This document shows positions 33,410 through 43,800 of a DNA stretch of 64,000 nucleotides, piece after piece; the stretch's first letter is position 1; the number at the start of each line of letters is the position of its first letter. Position numbers and translations under genes: made by a program. The stretch lies in assembly GCA_017893485.1 (NCBI GenBank), contig CM030361.1, forward strand, positions 307,487,224 to 307,551,223, written 5' to 3'. The notes under the pieces are model-generated. The model was not told where the DNA came from. It did no database searches and was given only the letters and a program-made list of their open reading frames with translations. The stretch comes from Hemerocallis citrina. Lineage: Eukaryota; Streptophyta; Magnoliopsida; Asparagales; Asphodelaceae.

Positions 33410-34290
33410 TTTACGGGTCGGGCTGAAGCCCGCTTGTTTGTAACTTTTATGACCCCTGGGCTTTTATCCAGCACATAGGTCCAGGCCTAAGCCTAAGTAA
33501 AAAAGCCCGAGCCTGATCCCAAGTGAAAATTATATGATATTTTTTATTAATTAAATAACTAGTTTTTTTTTATAACTACTTTTATTAAAGGATTTGAAAA
33601 TTAGTTATTTCACTAGTTCACTTATACAATTTGTATGAGAAAATAAGAGTATTTTTTTAGTAGATGAGAAAAGATGAGAGGTGTGTGAAAAACAAAAGGG
33701 TAAAAGGGATATGAGCAACTTACTCATTTAGTAAATGAGCAATTGATTATGTGGCATGCATGTGATATATTGGACAACTAACCTTTTTAAGGATTTTCCA
33801 ATCACATCTATACCGCATCATCAATTGCTTATAACTAAATGAGCAAGCTGCTCAGACCCCTTTTTCCCAAAACAAAATGATATGAAGGGATATATATTGT
33901 TTTTCTTAGAGTTTATGTTTAAAAATTAAAATGCAATTTGCTATAATTGAATTTAATTAATTGTAAAACCAAGAAAATACGCAAAACTCTTTGGAAAAAT
34001 TGCATTTTTGTATGCTAGTTAATTTTCCTAAGAGTTTATTGAACTTCGTATCATTGAGAGAGGAAAAGCTTCTTTAACTTTGAATTTTGAAGCATGCGAG
34101 AAGAGTACAACCATGCATCTTCCCCAGAAGAAAAGCCTAGGCGTTATGGCCGGACCAATGGACGGGCTAAAGCCCGGGCTTCAAAATGAAGATCCAAGCT
34201 CAGCTCTTACTTACGAAGGACTAAGCCGGGCTTTCTAGAGGGCAGGATCAACGGGTCTATGAACGGGCTTGAGCTTTTCTTACATCCTTA
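33410..34290. repeat. GGGC-rich inverted-repeat element with nested MITE
   Basis: The outer parts are rich in gggcttgagc, gggctgaagccc and aaagcccgggctt, arranged in inverted fashion (left near 33415-33520, right near 34150-34285), typical of a non-autonomous hAT-like repeat. Exact termini and a target duplication could not be fixed. A separate fold-back MITE sits inside. Confidence 0.5.
33698..33868. mobile_element. Fold-back MITE, copy 1, with 9-bp target duplication
   Basis: A 171-bp element that is nearly all inverted repeat: gggtaaaagggatatgagca at one end, and tgctcagaccccttttt-type complement at the other. Exact 9-bp duplication aaaacaaaa at 33689-33697 and 33869-33877, which is the Mutator (MULE) signature. 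A second copy is at 37574-37745. Confidence 0.85.
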
Positions 34291-34852
34291 TGCATGACCA
34301 CCGTTCAACGTGTATAAAACATAAAAATATGAAATCAGTACGACTATGCTTAAATATATTTTGCAAATTCATCATATAATGTGGCAAAATATGTTCAATG
34401 ATCGTGAAGAGAAATTTGCCCTGATAGTTCAGTCTTGCACTATATGTTAAATTCCAAGAACATCCAAGGAAAATCAATCAAATTGCTAAAGCCAAGGCTT
34501 GTTAGAAGAAAAGTGATTATTTATTGAGTATGACATAATACACAACAAAATAAATAAAATTCTTGCATAATGTAAACTTTTTTAGACTTGATCAATGTAG
34601 AGAAAGAGTACAGATATCTATAAAAAGAGCCCTGAAAAACAAAGTGGCGCATGGTATCCGCAACATCATCCTCTCATCCATGAGGATCATCCAAGCTTTG
34701 GCTCTTCTCCTCCTTTCTGGCCTTGTCATTCCTACAATAGTCATTGGAAACACAGAAGGTATGTTAGATTAATAAAACCGCAAAAAAATTCAGAATTTAC
34801 TTTATTCACTACATCTCACGTTATACATAAGTTGATATTCCAGCCATACAAC

Positions 34853-34879
34853 TTTAAACTTTAAACTTTAAACTTTAAA
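34853..34879. repeat. (AACTTTA)n short tandem repeat
   Basis: Four tandem copies of a 7-bp unit near the 5' end of the ORF1-only LINE. Confidence 0.85.
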
Positions 34880-35750
34880 CTACTTAGGCGATTTCAAATT
34901 CCTTTCTCCTCCACTCTTTAGATCCCCAGATCCGCTCGTATCCGTCCCTTCTCCGTCGACCCTCCTTCATTAAAGTTGTAGATCACTCCGTGCTCTACCT
35001 CCTCATCCCATTTTTTCCGTCACCGGTCGATTTTCTCCCCATTGGCTCTCGGATCCTCTCCTCGCTTCTCGCCGCCGAGTCTAGCTTCGTGGTGCTTCTT
35101 CTCAGCCCTTCTCGCTAGTCTCGGCGCTTGTGCGTCCTTTGCCCTAGCACCGTCGAGTGTTCGCCGTTGAGACAAGGCGAGTGTTCGGTTCCCTGGTTGT
35201 TTAGTTCCAGCGGAGGTGTTGCGTCTTTTGGACTGGTAGCAACGCATCATCGTCCGGTGCTATCGTTGCTGTCGTTGCTCGCTCCTAGGAGCCGGAGTTC
35301 TTCGCGTCGCCCTCCACCCCCCTTCCCACCGTTGTAAGTTTCCGCAACCTTCTTCTCCTTTTTTGGGTATCCTGGCGGTTGTCAGGTGCCATTTAGCGTG
35401 AGCTTTGCTCCTCTTGTTCTCTTCCCCTTCCCGTATTCTCCTCTCTCTTTACCCTCCAGCTTCCTCTTTTTCTCTTCCCTCTCTCCTGTGGCATTGCCTT
35501 CCCCATCTTGATAGATTGGGGATTTGGCCTCTCTATTACTATTTCGCTGGTAGACTGTAGGGGCTTAGTCTGGTTTCTCGGCTTCGGCCTTGAAATCTGG
35601 GTGGCTGTTGAGATTCGTTAGCAAGGTAGAGTCTTCTTCTTCACTGGTTCTCTTACTCTTCTTGTTAGGAGTGATTGGTTCTCCTTTCACCTTTGGATGT
35701 TCAGCTCTCTGTTCGGCCCGATTCCATTATTAGGTATTTTGAGTTGAGGT

Positions 35751-36869
35751 TTGTTGTTGCCGGTTACTACCATGTTCCTTTCCATCCCGGTTGCTCCGCT
35801 TCGGGTTTGTCACAGGTGTCTCCAACCTGGGCATTTGAAGCGTGAGTGTGGTTATAAAATGAAATGTTTTTTCTGTGATACTTTCGGTCATGCGCGCAGT
35901 CGCTGCTTTGCCCTTCAAGATCTTCTTGGTCTCCCCAGAGGCCGCCCTTTACCAACTAAACTCCTCTCTTTCCTTAATTTCCCTCTCTTGAAGAGTAAGC
36001 TTCATGCTGGCTCAGCTTCGAAACGCAGTAGCGCTTCTGGTAAGGAATTGGTTTCCTATGCAGTCGTTCCATCTCCATTTTCGAACTCATCGAGTTCAGT
36101 CATTGCTCCTTGTGAGTCTATTACGAGACTTCTCCGTCCCAATATTTCTAAACTCTTTAAAGATCGTAAGGTCTTTTCTAATCAGTTTCCCTTCCCTCGT
36201 TTAGGTCCTTTAATAGGCCATCCCCAATCTACAGCGAAGGTGTCTGCGTTAAGCTTGAGTTTGAATTATAATACGGTTTTGTATAAATACTATTCTTCTT
36301 GCCACTACGGGCATCGCAGTGCGGTGGGAGACTTTGGGTCCCGCAACATTTCTTTCCCAGCTCCATCGGTCAAAGCCAATGATCTTTTGGAGATTCCTGA
36401 TCTAAGTTATAATAGTCCATGCCCAATGACCATTTCTTCGCCCCATCTGTCGATGCTCTCGTGCCATTCTTCGGGTAGCATCTTCTCGCTCTATCAATAT
36501 TTATGGGAGCTATTTTCGATCGATCTTTTCCGCAGGGAGATTTCGCGTTACCTGCTATCTCTTCCCCTCAAGTCTCCTCCGAGCCTAGCCCACTCTCCGT
36601 TCATAGTTTCTTCCCATCTTTCTAACTCCATCTCCATTCCGCCGCCGGTGGGTACTAGTGTTCACATTACCCCTCCCGTTCCCTATATAGACGAAGTGGT
36701 TTTCCTTACCACAGCTTCGAGCTCATCCCCCGTTGTTCCTCCCGTAAAGCGTAAACGCAAGAAGCTGGTTGATAATCTTAGGCCGATTCGAGTGAGTGCG
36801 CGTATCCGCGCCAGGCAAGCTAATGATTTGGCAACCCGTCGGTGCTCAGATGAGTTCGAGCATTGTTAG
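35751..36869 (+). CDS. LINE ORF1-type protein with two CCHC zinc knuckles
   Basis: A 372-aa frame. Two perfect CX2CX4HX4C knuckles are visible near its start, CHRCLQPGHLKREC and CFFCDTFGHARSRC, as in the nucleic-acid-binding ORF1 protein of plant LINEs. The usual N-terminal DUF4283-like part is not in this frame; the preceding 800 bp may once have encoded it, so the protein could be N-terminally truncated. The rest is Ser/Pro-rich and low in recognisable structure, ending in a basic patch KRKRKKLVDNLR. Without ORF2 in cis it could only act for other copies. Whether the ATG at 35751 or the one at 35772 would be used is unclear. Confidence 0.75.
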   Translation: MLLPVTTMFLSIPVAPLRVCHRCLQPGHLKRECGYKMKCFFCDTFGHARSRCFALQDLLGLPRGRPLPTKLLSFLNFPLLKSKLHAGSASKRSSASGKELVSYAVVPSPFSNSSSSVIAPCESITRLLRPNISKLFKDRKVFSNQFPFPRLGPLIGHPQSTAKVSALSLSLNYNTVLYKYYSSCHYGHRSAVGDFGSRNISFPAPSVKANDLLEIPDLSYNSPCPMTISSPHLSMLSCHSSGSIFSLYQYLWELFSIDLFRREISRYLLSLPLKSPPSLAHSPFIVSSHLSNSISIPPPVGTSVHITPPVPYIDEVVFLTTASSSSPVVPPVKRKRKKLVDNLRPIRVSARIRARQANDLATRRCSDEFEHC

Positions 36870-37440
36870 ATAGGCGGTATTCCATTGTGCCGCTAGCGTT
36901 TCTCCTCGGTGGCTGCCGCTGGCTTTTGGTAGCTCCTGGTAGGCTGTCTTTCTTAGCCGGCGTTTGGCTTGCCGATCCTCTGTTTTCTTCTCATCTGGTG
37001 GGTGAGCAAGGGCTGTCGTTTCTCTATTCGCGAGTTCCTTTCCGAGCTAAAGGATTTGTCTCCCTGTTCAGCGACTGCATCTTCGATTGTATTATTGCTC
37101 CCTTATTAGCATTCTTCGCCTCCTAGTTATGATTTCATTGTATTTAATTCGCTCTGGTTGTTTTACATCTTGTAAAGCCATTGATTATTTATTTGTATAT
37201 GTACTGTTTTTATTGATTAATATATTTTTGATGGCTGGAGCCTTTTGGCTCTATCCGATACATCAAAAAAAAAAAAACCGCAAAAAAAAGGGGGATAATT
37301 ATATGTAAAATATATCGTAATTCCACCCCCTTTCATTTTTAAAACCATCAATTACTATATGTTAGTTAAATTTTAGTGTATTTAACCCAAAATGAAAGAA
37401 AACATTGATGTTTATGTGCAATTACAAACACACGTATATA

Positions 37441-37570
37441 TAGGGCTATGATCATGTGATGAGTGGCTACAAACATAATTATAATTATCGATCTTTTAGA
37501 AAAATGACCTAATTTGTCAGATTCGTCATTGAATATCTCAAAGTTTTTTAGTTCATGCGCAAAATATTAT
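37441..37570. repeat. Direct duplication, left copy
   Basis: The segment from ctatgatcatgtgatgagtg through ttagttcatgcgcaaaat is repeated at 38207-38305. The left copy has an extra 30 bp in the middle. The two copies flank a stretch filled by a MITE, an (AT)n run and a fold-back element. Confidence 0.85.
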
Positions 37571-37573
37571 ATA

Positions 37574-37740
37574 GGGAAAAGGGGGTATGAGCAACTTGCT
37601 CATTTAGTAAATAAGCAATTGATGATGTGGCATACATGTGATTGGAAAAGTCTTAAAAGGGTTAGTTGTCCAATGTATCACATGCATGCCGCATAATCAA
37701 TTGCTCATTTACTAAATGAACAAGTTGCTCATATCCCTTT

Positions 37741-37745
<5 letters not shown>
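37574..37745. mobile_element. Fold-back MITE, copy 2
   Basis: A 172-bp element whose two halves are inverted copies over about 68 bp (gggaaaagggggtatgagca at the left; the complement of tgctcatatcccttttaccc at the right). Same family as 33698-33868. It lies in AT repeats, so the target duplication cannot be judged. Confidence 0.85.

Positions 37746-37792
<47 letters not shown>
37746..37792. repeat. (AT)n microsatellite
   Basis: About 23 AT dinucleotides directly after the fold-back MITE. Confidence 0.95.
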
Positions 37793-37793
<1 letters not shown>

Positions 37794-37855
37794 GTGAGCA
37801 CTCTGGTTGCTCACTACTTTCGTGAGCAACCGGAGTGCTCACCTAATTTGTCAGA

Positions 37856-38190
37856 GGGCCTTTCAGTTGCTCACTACTTTCGTGAGCACTCACGAAATAA
37901 AGGCCCCATGAAAAATCAGAACTGCTCAGCTTGTTCTATATGCCGATAGCATAACAATAAAAAATCAATTAATTTGAAATTCATTTGTCCATGATTTACA
38001 TCATCACAAAATTGTATAACCGAAAATTCTAGCAGCACGATGGATGGGCAAATGAACTTCAATTACTTGGTTTTTTATTGTTAGGCGATCTTAGGCGTAC
38101 AGAACAAGCTGAGCGGTTCGAATTTTTCATGGGGTCTTTATTTCGTGAGTGCTCACGGAAAGTAGTGACCAACCGAAGGGGCCTCTCTCT
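37856..38190. mobile_element. Fold-back element with ~95-bp inverted termini
   Basis: The left arm gagggcctttcagttgctca runs to about 37950. The right arm, about 38085-38190, is its reverse complement with few differences; both arms contain cgtgagcactcacgaaataa. The spacer is about 135 bp without coding potential. A Mutator-like or similar non-autonomous element is likely; no convincing target duplication was seen. Confidence 0.75.
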
Positions 38191-38206
38191 CTATATATAT
38201 ATAGAG

Positions 38207-38305
38207 AGCTATGATCATGTGATGAGTGGCTAAAATGACCTAATTTGTCAGATTTGTACTTGAATATCTCAAAGTTTTTTAGTTCATGCGCAAAACATTA
38301 TTGTT
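38207..38305. repeat. Direct duplication, right copy
   Basis: Partner of 37441-37570, about 90% alike apart from the 30-bp gap. Confidence 0.85.
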
Positions 38306-40006
38306 TTCCTCCTTCCTTATCTACAAAGTATAATATAATACTTATCTATGAATAAGAATTTTATCTACAAATCAGATATATTTTTTTCCGACATATTTCA
38401 CTTAGAATACTTGCTTAGATTAATATTGAATAATACAGGAGATATCCTACATGCACAAAGAACAGCTTGGAGTGATCCCTTCAATGTTCTCTAGAGCTGG
38501 GATCCAACTTTAGTCAACCCATGCATTTGGTTTCATGTCACTTGCAATAATGACAACTCTGTAATAAGAGTGTAAGCATTCCACATTCTGATATTTGTTA
38601 ATTTCTATTTTCGTTAGAGTGGCTAGTTGGCTACATATCGAGATAAGCTATGTGCAACATGACATAATCTTCTAAATTTCATATCAAAATTTTCCTATTT
38701 GCAGTGATTTGGGGAATGCATCACTTGCAGGGCTTCTAGTTCCGGAATTAGGAAGGATTGAAAAACCTTCAATATTTGTAAGAAATAGTTTCCATATAGT
38801 TTGTATATTTCTCAAAACTAAGATTGTATATTTGTATTGTGAATTTCTTATATTGGGAAAAAATTATTCGCAGAGAGCTTTTCGGAAACTTCATAAATGG
38901 AACTATACCTTCTGCGTTGGGCAACCTTACTTATCTGGTGAGCTTGGATCTCTATAACAACATTTTAAGTGGATCTATCCCTCCTACACTTGGGCAACTC
39001 GGGGTCACTCAACTTTCTGTTAGTCCCTATGAAATTCCTCCTTTAAGTCTCTTAGTTATTCTTGTAACTCAATACAGTACACTTATGTGGCTTCTCTCAA
39101 AATATATTTGTAGGTGGCTCTCCGGAAACAGCATAAGTGGAACGATACCTGAGGAACTTGGCAACCTAACTACTCTCGTCAACTTAAATCTCAACAATAA
39201 TTTTATAAGTGGGGCAACCTAAAGTCACTTAAAATTCTGTAAGTTTTTACATTGCGATACATTTTCTCAAAAGTTCTCGAGGGTAAATAGCATAAACCAC
39301 TTTGTAGTTAACTGAGGATAATAAATAATTTCCTCACCATTTAAATCTTTTGTACTTAACCAGCTTGAGTGTGGGAAAAGACCAAATATTCATTGTGGTT
39401 AAATCAGATGAACTCTTATTCAGTTCCTTAACAATGGCTAATTTGGTCTAGTTTGCTACTGTGGAGTGTTTTAAGTAGAGAAAATAAAGCTCAGGAAAGT
39501 TATTTATTCTCCTTATTAAAACACATGATGCTTTTCTACAAATTACCCACATTCTTAAAATAATATGCTATTTGTTATTATAAAGGGTATTATTCTAAGT
39601 GAGCAAATGTGACCAACTGTGGGGGATTAAATGAAAATGTACTTGCCGGCAGTTTGCCATTACAGGTGCTCCAACTTGTGGAAGTTTGGAAGTATTGTAA
39701 GTCCTCATCCAATTTATTTGTTTAGTTTATTTTTTTATTTTAAATATAAACCTTCTAAAAAAAATCTATAATTTCAATATTTTATTAACACTTGGTATCT
39801 GGTTATATTCTGACAGGAATGTTACAAACAATTTACCAGAAGGCACATTAAGATCCTCACAATTACGACGTCAGTAAACAAAGTTCATTATATTCTCCAT
39901 TTATATATATATAAAATTATATATAATATTATACTTTTAGGAATATTTTCTTCCTATTGGACAATTGACTCAACCTCTTTTTCCTACTATTTTTCATGAC
40001 TGTGCA

Positions 40007-40288
40007 AGGGCTGCAATCGAGCCGAGCCGAGCCAAATACCTTCAGGCTCGAGCTCGGCTCGTTTACGAAACGAGCTCAATTTTGAGCTCGAGCTCGGTTC
40101 GAGCTGAGCTTTGACCATATTTGAGCCGAATAGCTCGCGAACTTAGGCTAAAAAAAAAAAAAAAGTAAAGCTCGAGCTCAGCTCGTTTACGAAACGAGCT
40201 CGGTTTTGAGCTCGAGCTCGGTTCAAGCCGAGCTTTGACCGAGCTCGAGCCGAATAGCTCGCGAATAGCTCGATTCGTTTGCAGCCCT
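40007..40288. mobile_element. hAT-like MITE rich in GAGCTCG
   Basis: Ends agggctgcaa and ttgcagccct form a perfect 10-bp inverted repeat. Flanks ctgtgcaa/atgtgcag look like a worn 8-bp target duplication. The interior holds two tandem copies (about 40049-40120 and 40171-40240) of a block containing gctcggctcgtttacgaaac. This end sequence and GAGCTCG richness are common among plant hAT MITEs. Confidence 0.75.
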
Positions 40289-40690
40289 ATGTGCAGTTAC
40301 TTAAATCATCCAAGATAAGAGCTCCAGATTGGCAGCGTTAGCATCTAAAAAGTATTCCCATGTTTTTATTCAGATCATATTTGTCCGCTCATGTTATAAA
40401 TAAGGATTATATTTAATAAAACGATAGGAATAATTGAATGTCTAAATTCCAAGAGTGCGCATTATCATCAAATTTATGTCAATAATTTTTCATGCAAGGT
40501 TATAATGCGCCATGCCAGGTTTTGGTGAAAAAGTAAAACATTGAGCCTGTTTATATAAGTATTTTGAACGATACTATAGAAGACTTATGAACAACAAAAT
40601 CATCATAATTCAAAAACTAGATCCCACACTTGATAATATAAATGTACTTGTAAATCCTTACTCAATAGTATGGATAGTTTTTCTCGTGTA

Positions 40691-40830
40691 TCAAAAAGGC
40701 CTAGCAGCTTCTTCCATCATCTTCTTCACTCTTGTCAGTCTTTGAATCTCTTTCAAAGCCTAGAAAACTTTATGTCAGCTATTAAATAACAAAATCCATG
40801 CATCGAAGCTGTAGTTTCTGGATTATTTTT

Positions 40831-40888
<58 letters not shown>

Positions 40889-43800
40889 TCATTCATAATA
40901 TTCCCCATACCTCTACTGCCATATCCTGAGGGGTGACTGAGTTCAAATCTTCATAACCCAGCTGAGTAGCAACTTCTGCATTCAGTTATTTTTGCAGTTA
41001 GCAATTGTACTTTTCCTTGAGGAAACTTCAAATAGATATTCAAATTTGGCTGCAACATTTTACTTTGGAGAGAGACAGTAGTATCTGCTGTTCCATATCC
41101 TTCTCTTAATTCAGAATACTGTTTTGAGAGCTCCTGTAACACCTGTATTACCAACCTTAACCCTGGTTAGAACAGAACAGATGGAATTATTGACCAAAAT
41201 GACCTTTACAACAACTATAATCCTACACATGTAAAAGCTGAGATAAGCCTATTCACCCCCTTCCCTCTCTTCCTTTTAGATGATACATAAGAATATATAA
41301 CAAAGCTGTACATGGTATTCAGTAGTCCGAAATTTGTAAATATCATAGGGTATTCTGATCTCATCCTTAAAGAAACATAATTTTGATCTTTTTCTCAAAC
41401 TAAATGATTACAAAAATGAACGATTTTATAAGTTGGTAGAGCTAATGCAGTCATTTCACTTCCTGTATTTAAACAGTAATTCATTCTAAGTGCACTGAGA
41501 ACATTAACCTTATAAGAGTTACATATTGTTCCTTATCCATTCAGATGATTTAGTAATTTAGTTTTATGCATTGAACTCAAAACTTTGGATAAAGGCTTGG
41601 TTGTTGTTGAACAGCATGCATTGAACTTTCTCCACGCGAAATTCTTATTTTTATCACCATTAATTATGGTTAGGATTATGAGGATCAAAAGATACAATAT
41701 GGTGTTTGACCTCATATGTCGAAAGTGAAATATCGATAGTAGGGATCCCAAAACTGGGTGAAGGCCTTAATTTAATCAGTTTGATCGTCAATAGATACCA
41801 TGGAGACGTAGCTAGTTTGAACAAATTTCAAATTGAACTGCTGCAGACCAAGCCCACTAAATTTTCTCAGGGCAGTCCTATCGTTCTGCCTTAAGTCCAA
41901 GCTAACTTCTTCAGGTAAATAGTCTTATCTATTGAGGGCATTCTCTGATTCCTCAATCACAAAGGCCGCTTTCCCCGAATAGGAAATGCAGAAGAGGATG
42001 CTTGAATTTCCAAGATAGCCTAACCAGGAAGGATTACTTGATCTAACAAGGGGATATTTATTGATCACCACAATACTTCCAAATTTTATGAGTTCAATAG
42101 TTTCAGTGTGTTTTTGGATTATCAATAAGGGCAGGGGCGGATCCAAGATTGAAAAGCGAGCAGGGCTAGAAAAAAAATCGCACAAGCAAACATGCAAAAT
42201 ATATATAAAGTTGTTATAGATAATAGAGAAGTAAAGTTGTTATAGATACTAGATAGAATAGAGTTGGGCTTGAGCCCAAAAAAATAAATAGAAGGCTCAA
42301 ATATATATGAGGTGGGCTTTAAAAAATATTTGGGGTGGGCTTTAAAAAATATTTTGGGGGGCTGAAGCATACATCCTGCACTAATATACCCAAAAAAATA
42401 AAATTTACAAAGAAATTGTCAAATGTTGGGGGGGCTGTAGCATACCCCAGCCCCCCCTGGATCCGCCCTTGAATAAGGGTATGATAGCTCTAAAAAGTTG
42501 ATCTTAGGAGTTAATTAGATTATTCTATTGAAATTAAATGAAGTGCAACCCTCCATATTTAGTATTCCTCACATACATATCCTATTAAGTCATGCAAATG
42601 AAACCACCTATGCTGGTACAAAGTTTATGTGAATTAAACACATTATAACTTAAAAGAAGAATTGGAGAGTTTGTCGCATCAACTATTCAATTATATAAAA
42701 TTCATTAAAATTTATTATCATCATCAATTACTATCAACATGTCAAATGTAATAACTTGTAGATATCTTTTATTGACTAAGCTACTGATACAACAAACAAA
42801 AACCAAAAAAGATAAACAAATAAACAAAACCAAAAAAGAAAAAAAGAGATGGTTATAAATCATAAGGTGCAGATCAAAGTTAGCAGGTTGACCTCTGTAA
42901 ACGGATCTGAATCTCTTGTATCCTCTGCAACACTTGCTGGGAACTCACTCTCTAGGATCTCATTTGCCAACGTATCCAAAGGAACATCTATCCAAATTGA
43001 AATGCCATATCTCAATAAAGCCCTAGAAACTCAGGAAGTGGTAATGATTAATAGTTACAATTAGGGATGCACGCCATAAAATAAAGTAAAAGAAGCTCGG
43101 TCTTTACAGATTAGTGGAGTTCTGAACAGCACCATCCCCAGCACAAACGACAAGACGACCCATAGACGATAACTGCTTTAAAACTTCAGTCTGCAAAGAA
43201 ATTGAAAATTTTATGCGTCTTTCATTTGGTGTTTATTTTATGTGACTAGTGATCAACGCTATAAACTTTAATAGATACCTCAGAATCACGAAAACCCTTT
43301 TCATCTATCTCCTTAAAGGACTTAGGGGCAGACTCACCACCAGCAGCTTGTGCAACCAAACTATCACTGCTTACGACAAAATACTTAGATAGTAAACATA
43401 GAATCAAGCATGTCGCCTCTTGCATCTTTACAAAGAAGAAGACATACACCTGTCAAAGTAGTAATATCTCAGGGCGTCAGCTAAAAGCTTCCCCAAGTTG
43501 GATTTTATTGAGGAATTCATCCCTGTGCACCATGCATTAGCCCAAATCATAATCAAAATTTGTTTGTATGTGTGCATGTCTGTATGTTTATATGGCTTCA
43601 ATTACATCTTGAAGACTACTAACCAACAAGAAATATGGATGTTCCTTTCAATTCGTTGGAGACCTCAGATGCCTTGTTCTGCATTATTAAGTGTAAAATA
43701 GTGTTTTAGTCAAGCTTGCATGAGATTTTGAGGTGTGTTCATGCAATCAGCTGTTCACACCAAATGATCAAAGATAGAATGTACATAGACTCACCTTTAC

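Larger units (their letters stand above)
34789..37272 (+). mobile_element. LINE with ORF1 only (ORF2 deleted)
   Basis: The 3' end is a poly(A) stretch around 37264-37276. The 15-bp target duplication aaaaccgcaaaaaaa lies at 34774-34788 and 37273-37287. After ORF1 (35751-36869) the sequence passes within about 230 bp into a 3' UTR-like AT-rich region, so endonuclease and reverse transcriptase are absent. The leader (34880-35750) is GC-rich and T/C-rich, as in plant LINE 5' UTRs. It sits in the sense direction in intron 1 of the LRR pseudogene. Confidence 0.82.
34680..39880 (+). pseudogene. SERK-like leucine-rich-repeat protein, broken
   Basis: Exon 1 (34680-34758) encodes a signal peptide, MRIIQALALLLLSGLVIP. 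Further exons near 38439-38572, 38705-38778, 38875-39018, 39115-39235, 39600-39700 and 39816-39877 give DILHAQRTAWSDPFNVL, CIWFHVTCNNDNSVIRV, NFINGTIPSALGNLTYL and SGNSISGTIPEELGNLTTL, the order found in secreted SERK-like LRR proteins. Damage: an in-frame TAG (FNVL*SWDP, about 38494), a one-base insertion near 38765, another near 39001, a deletion in the last full repeat near 39213, and a divergent tail. A LINE is inserted in intron 1. No kinase domain is present, as expected for the short LRR family. I judge it non-functional. Confidence 0.88.
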
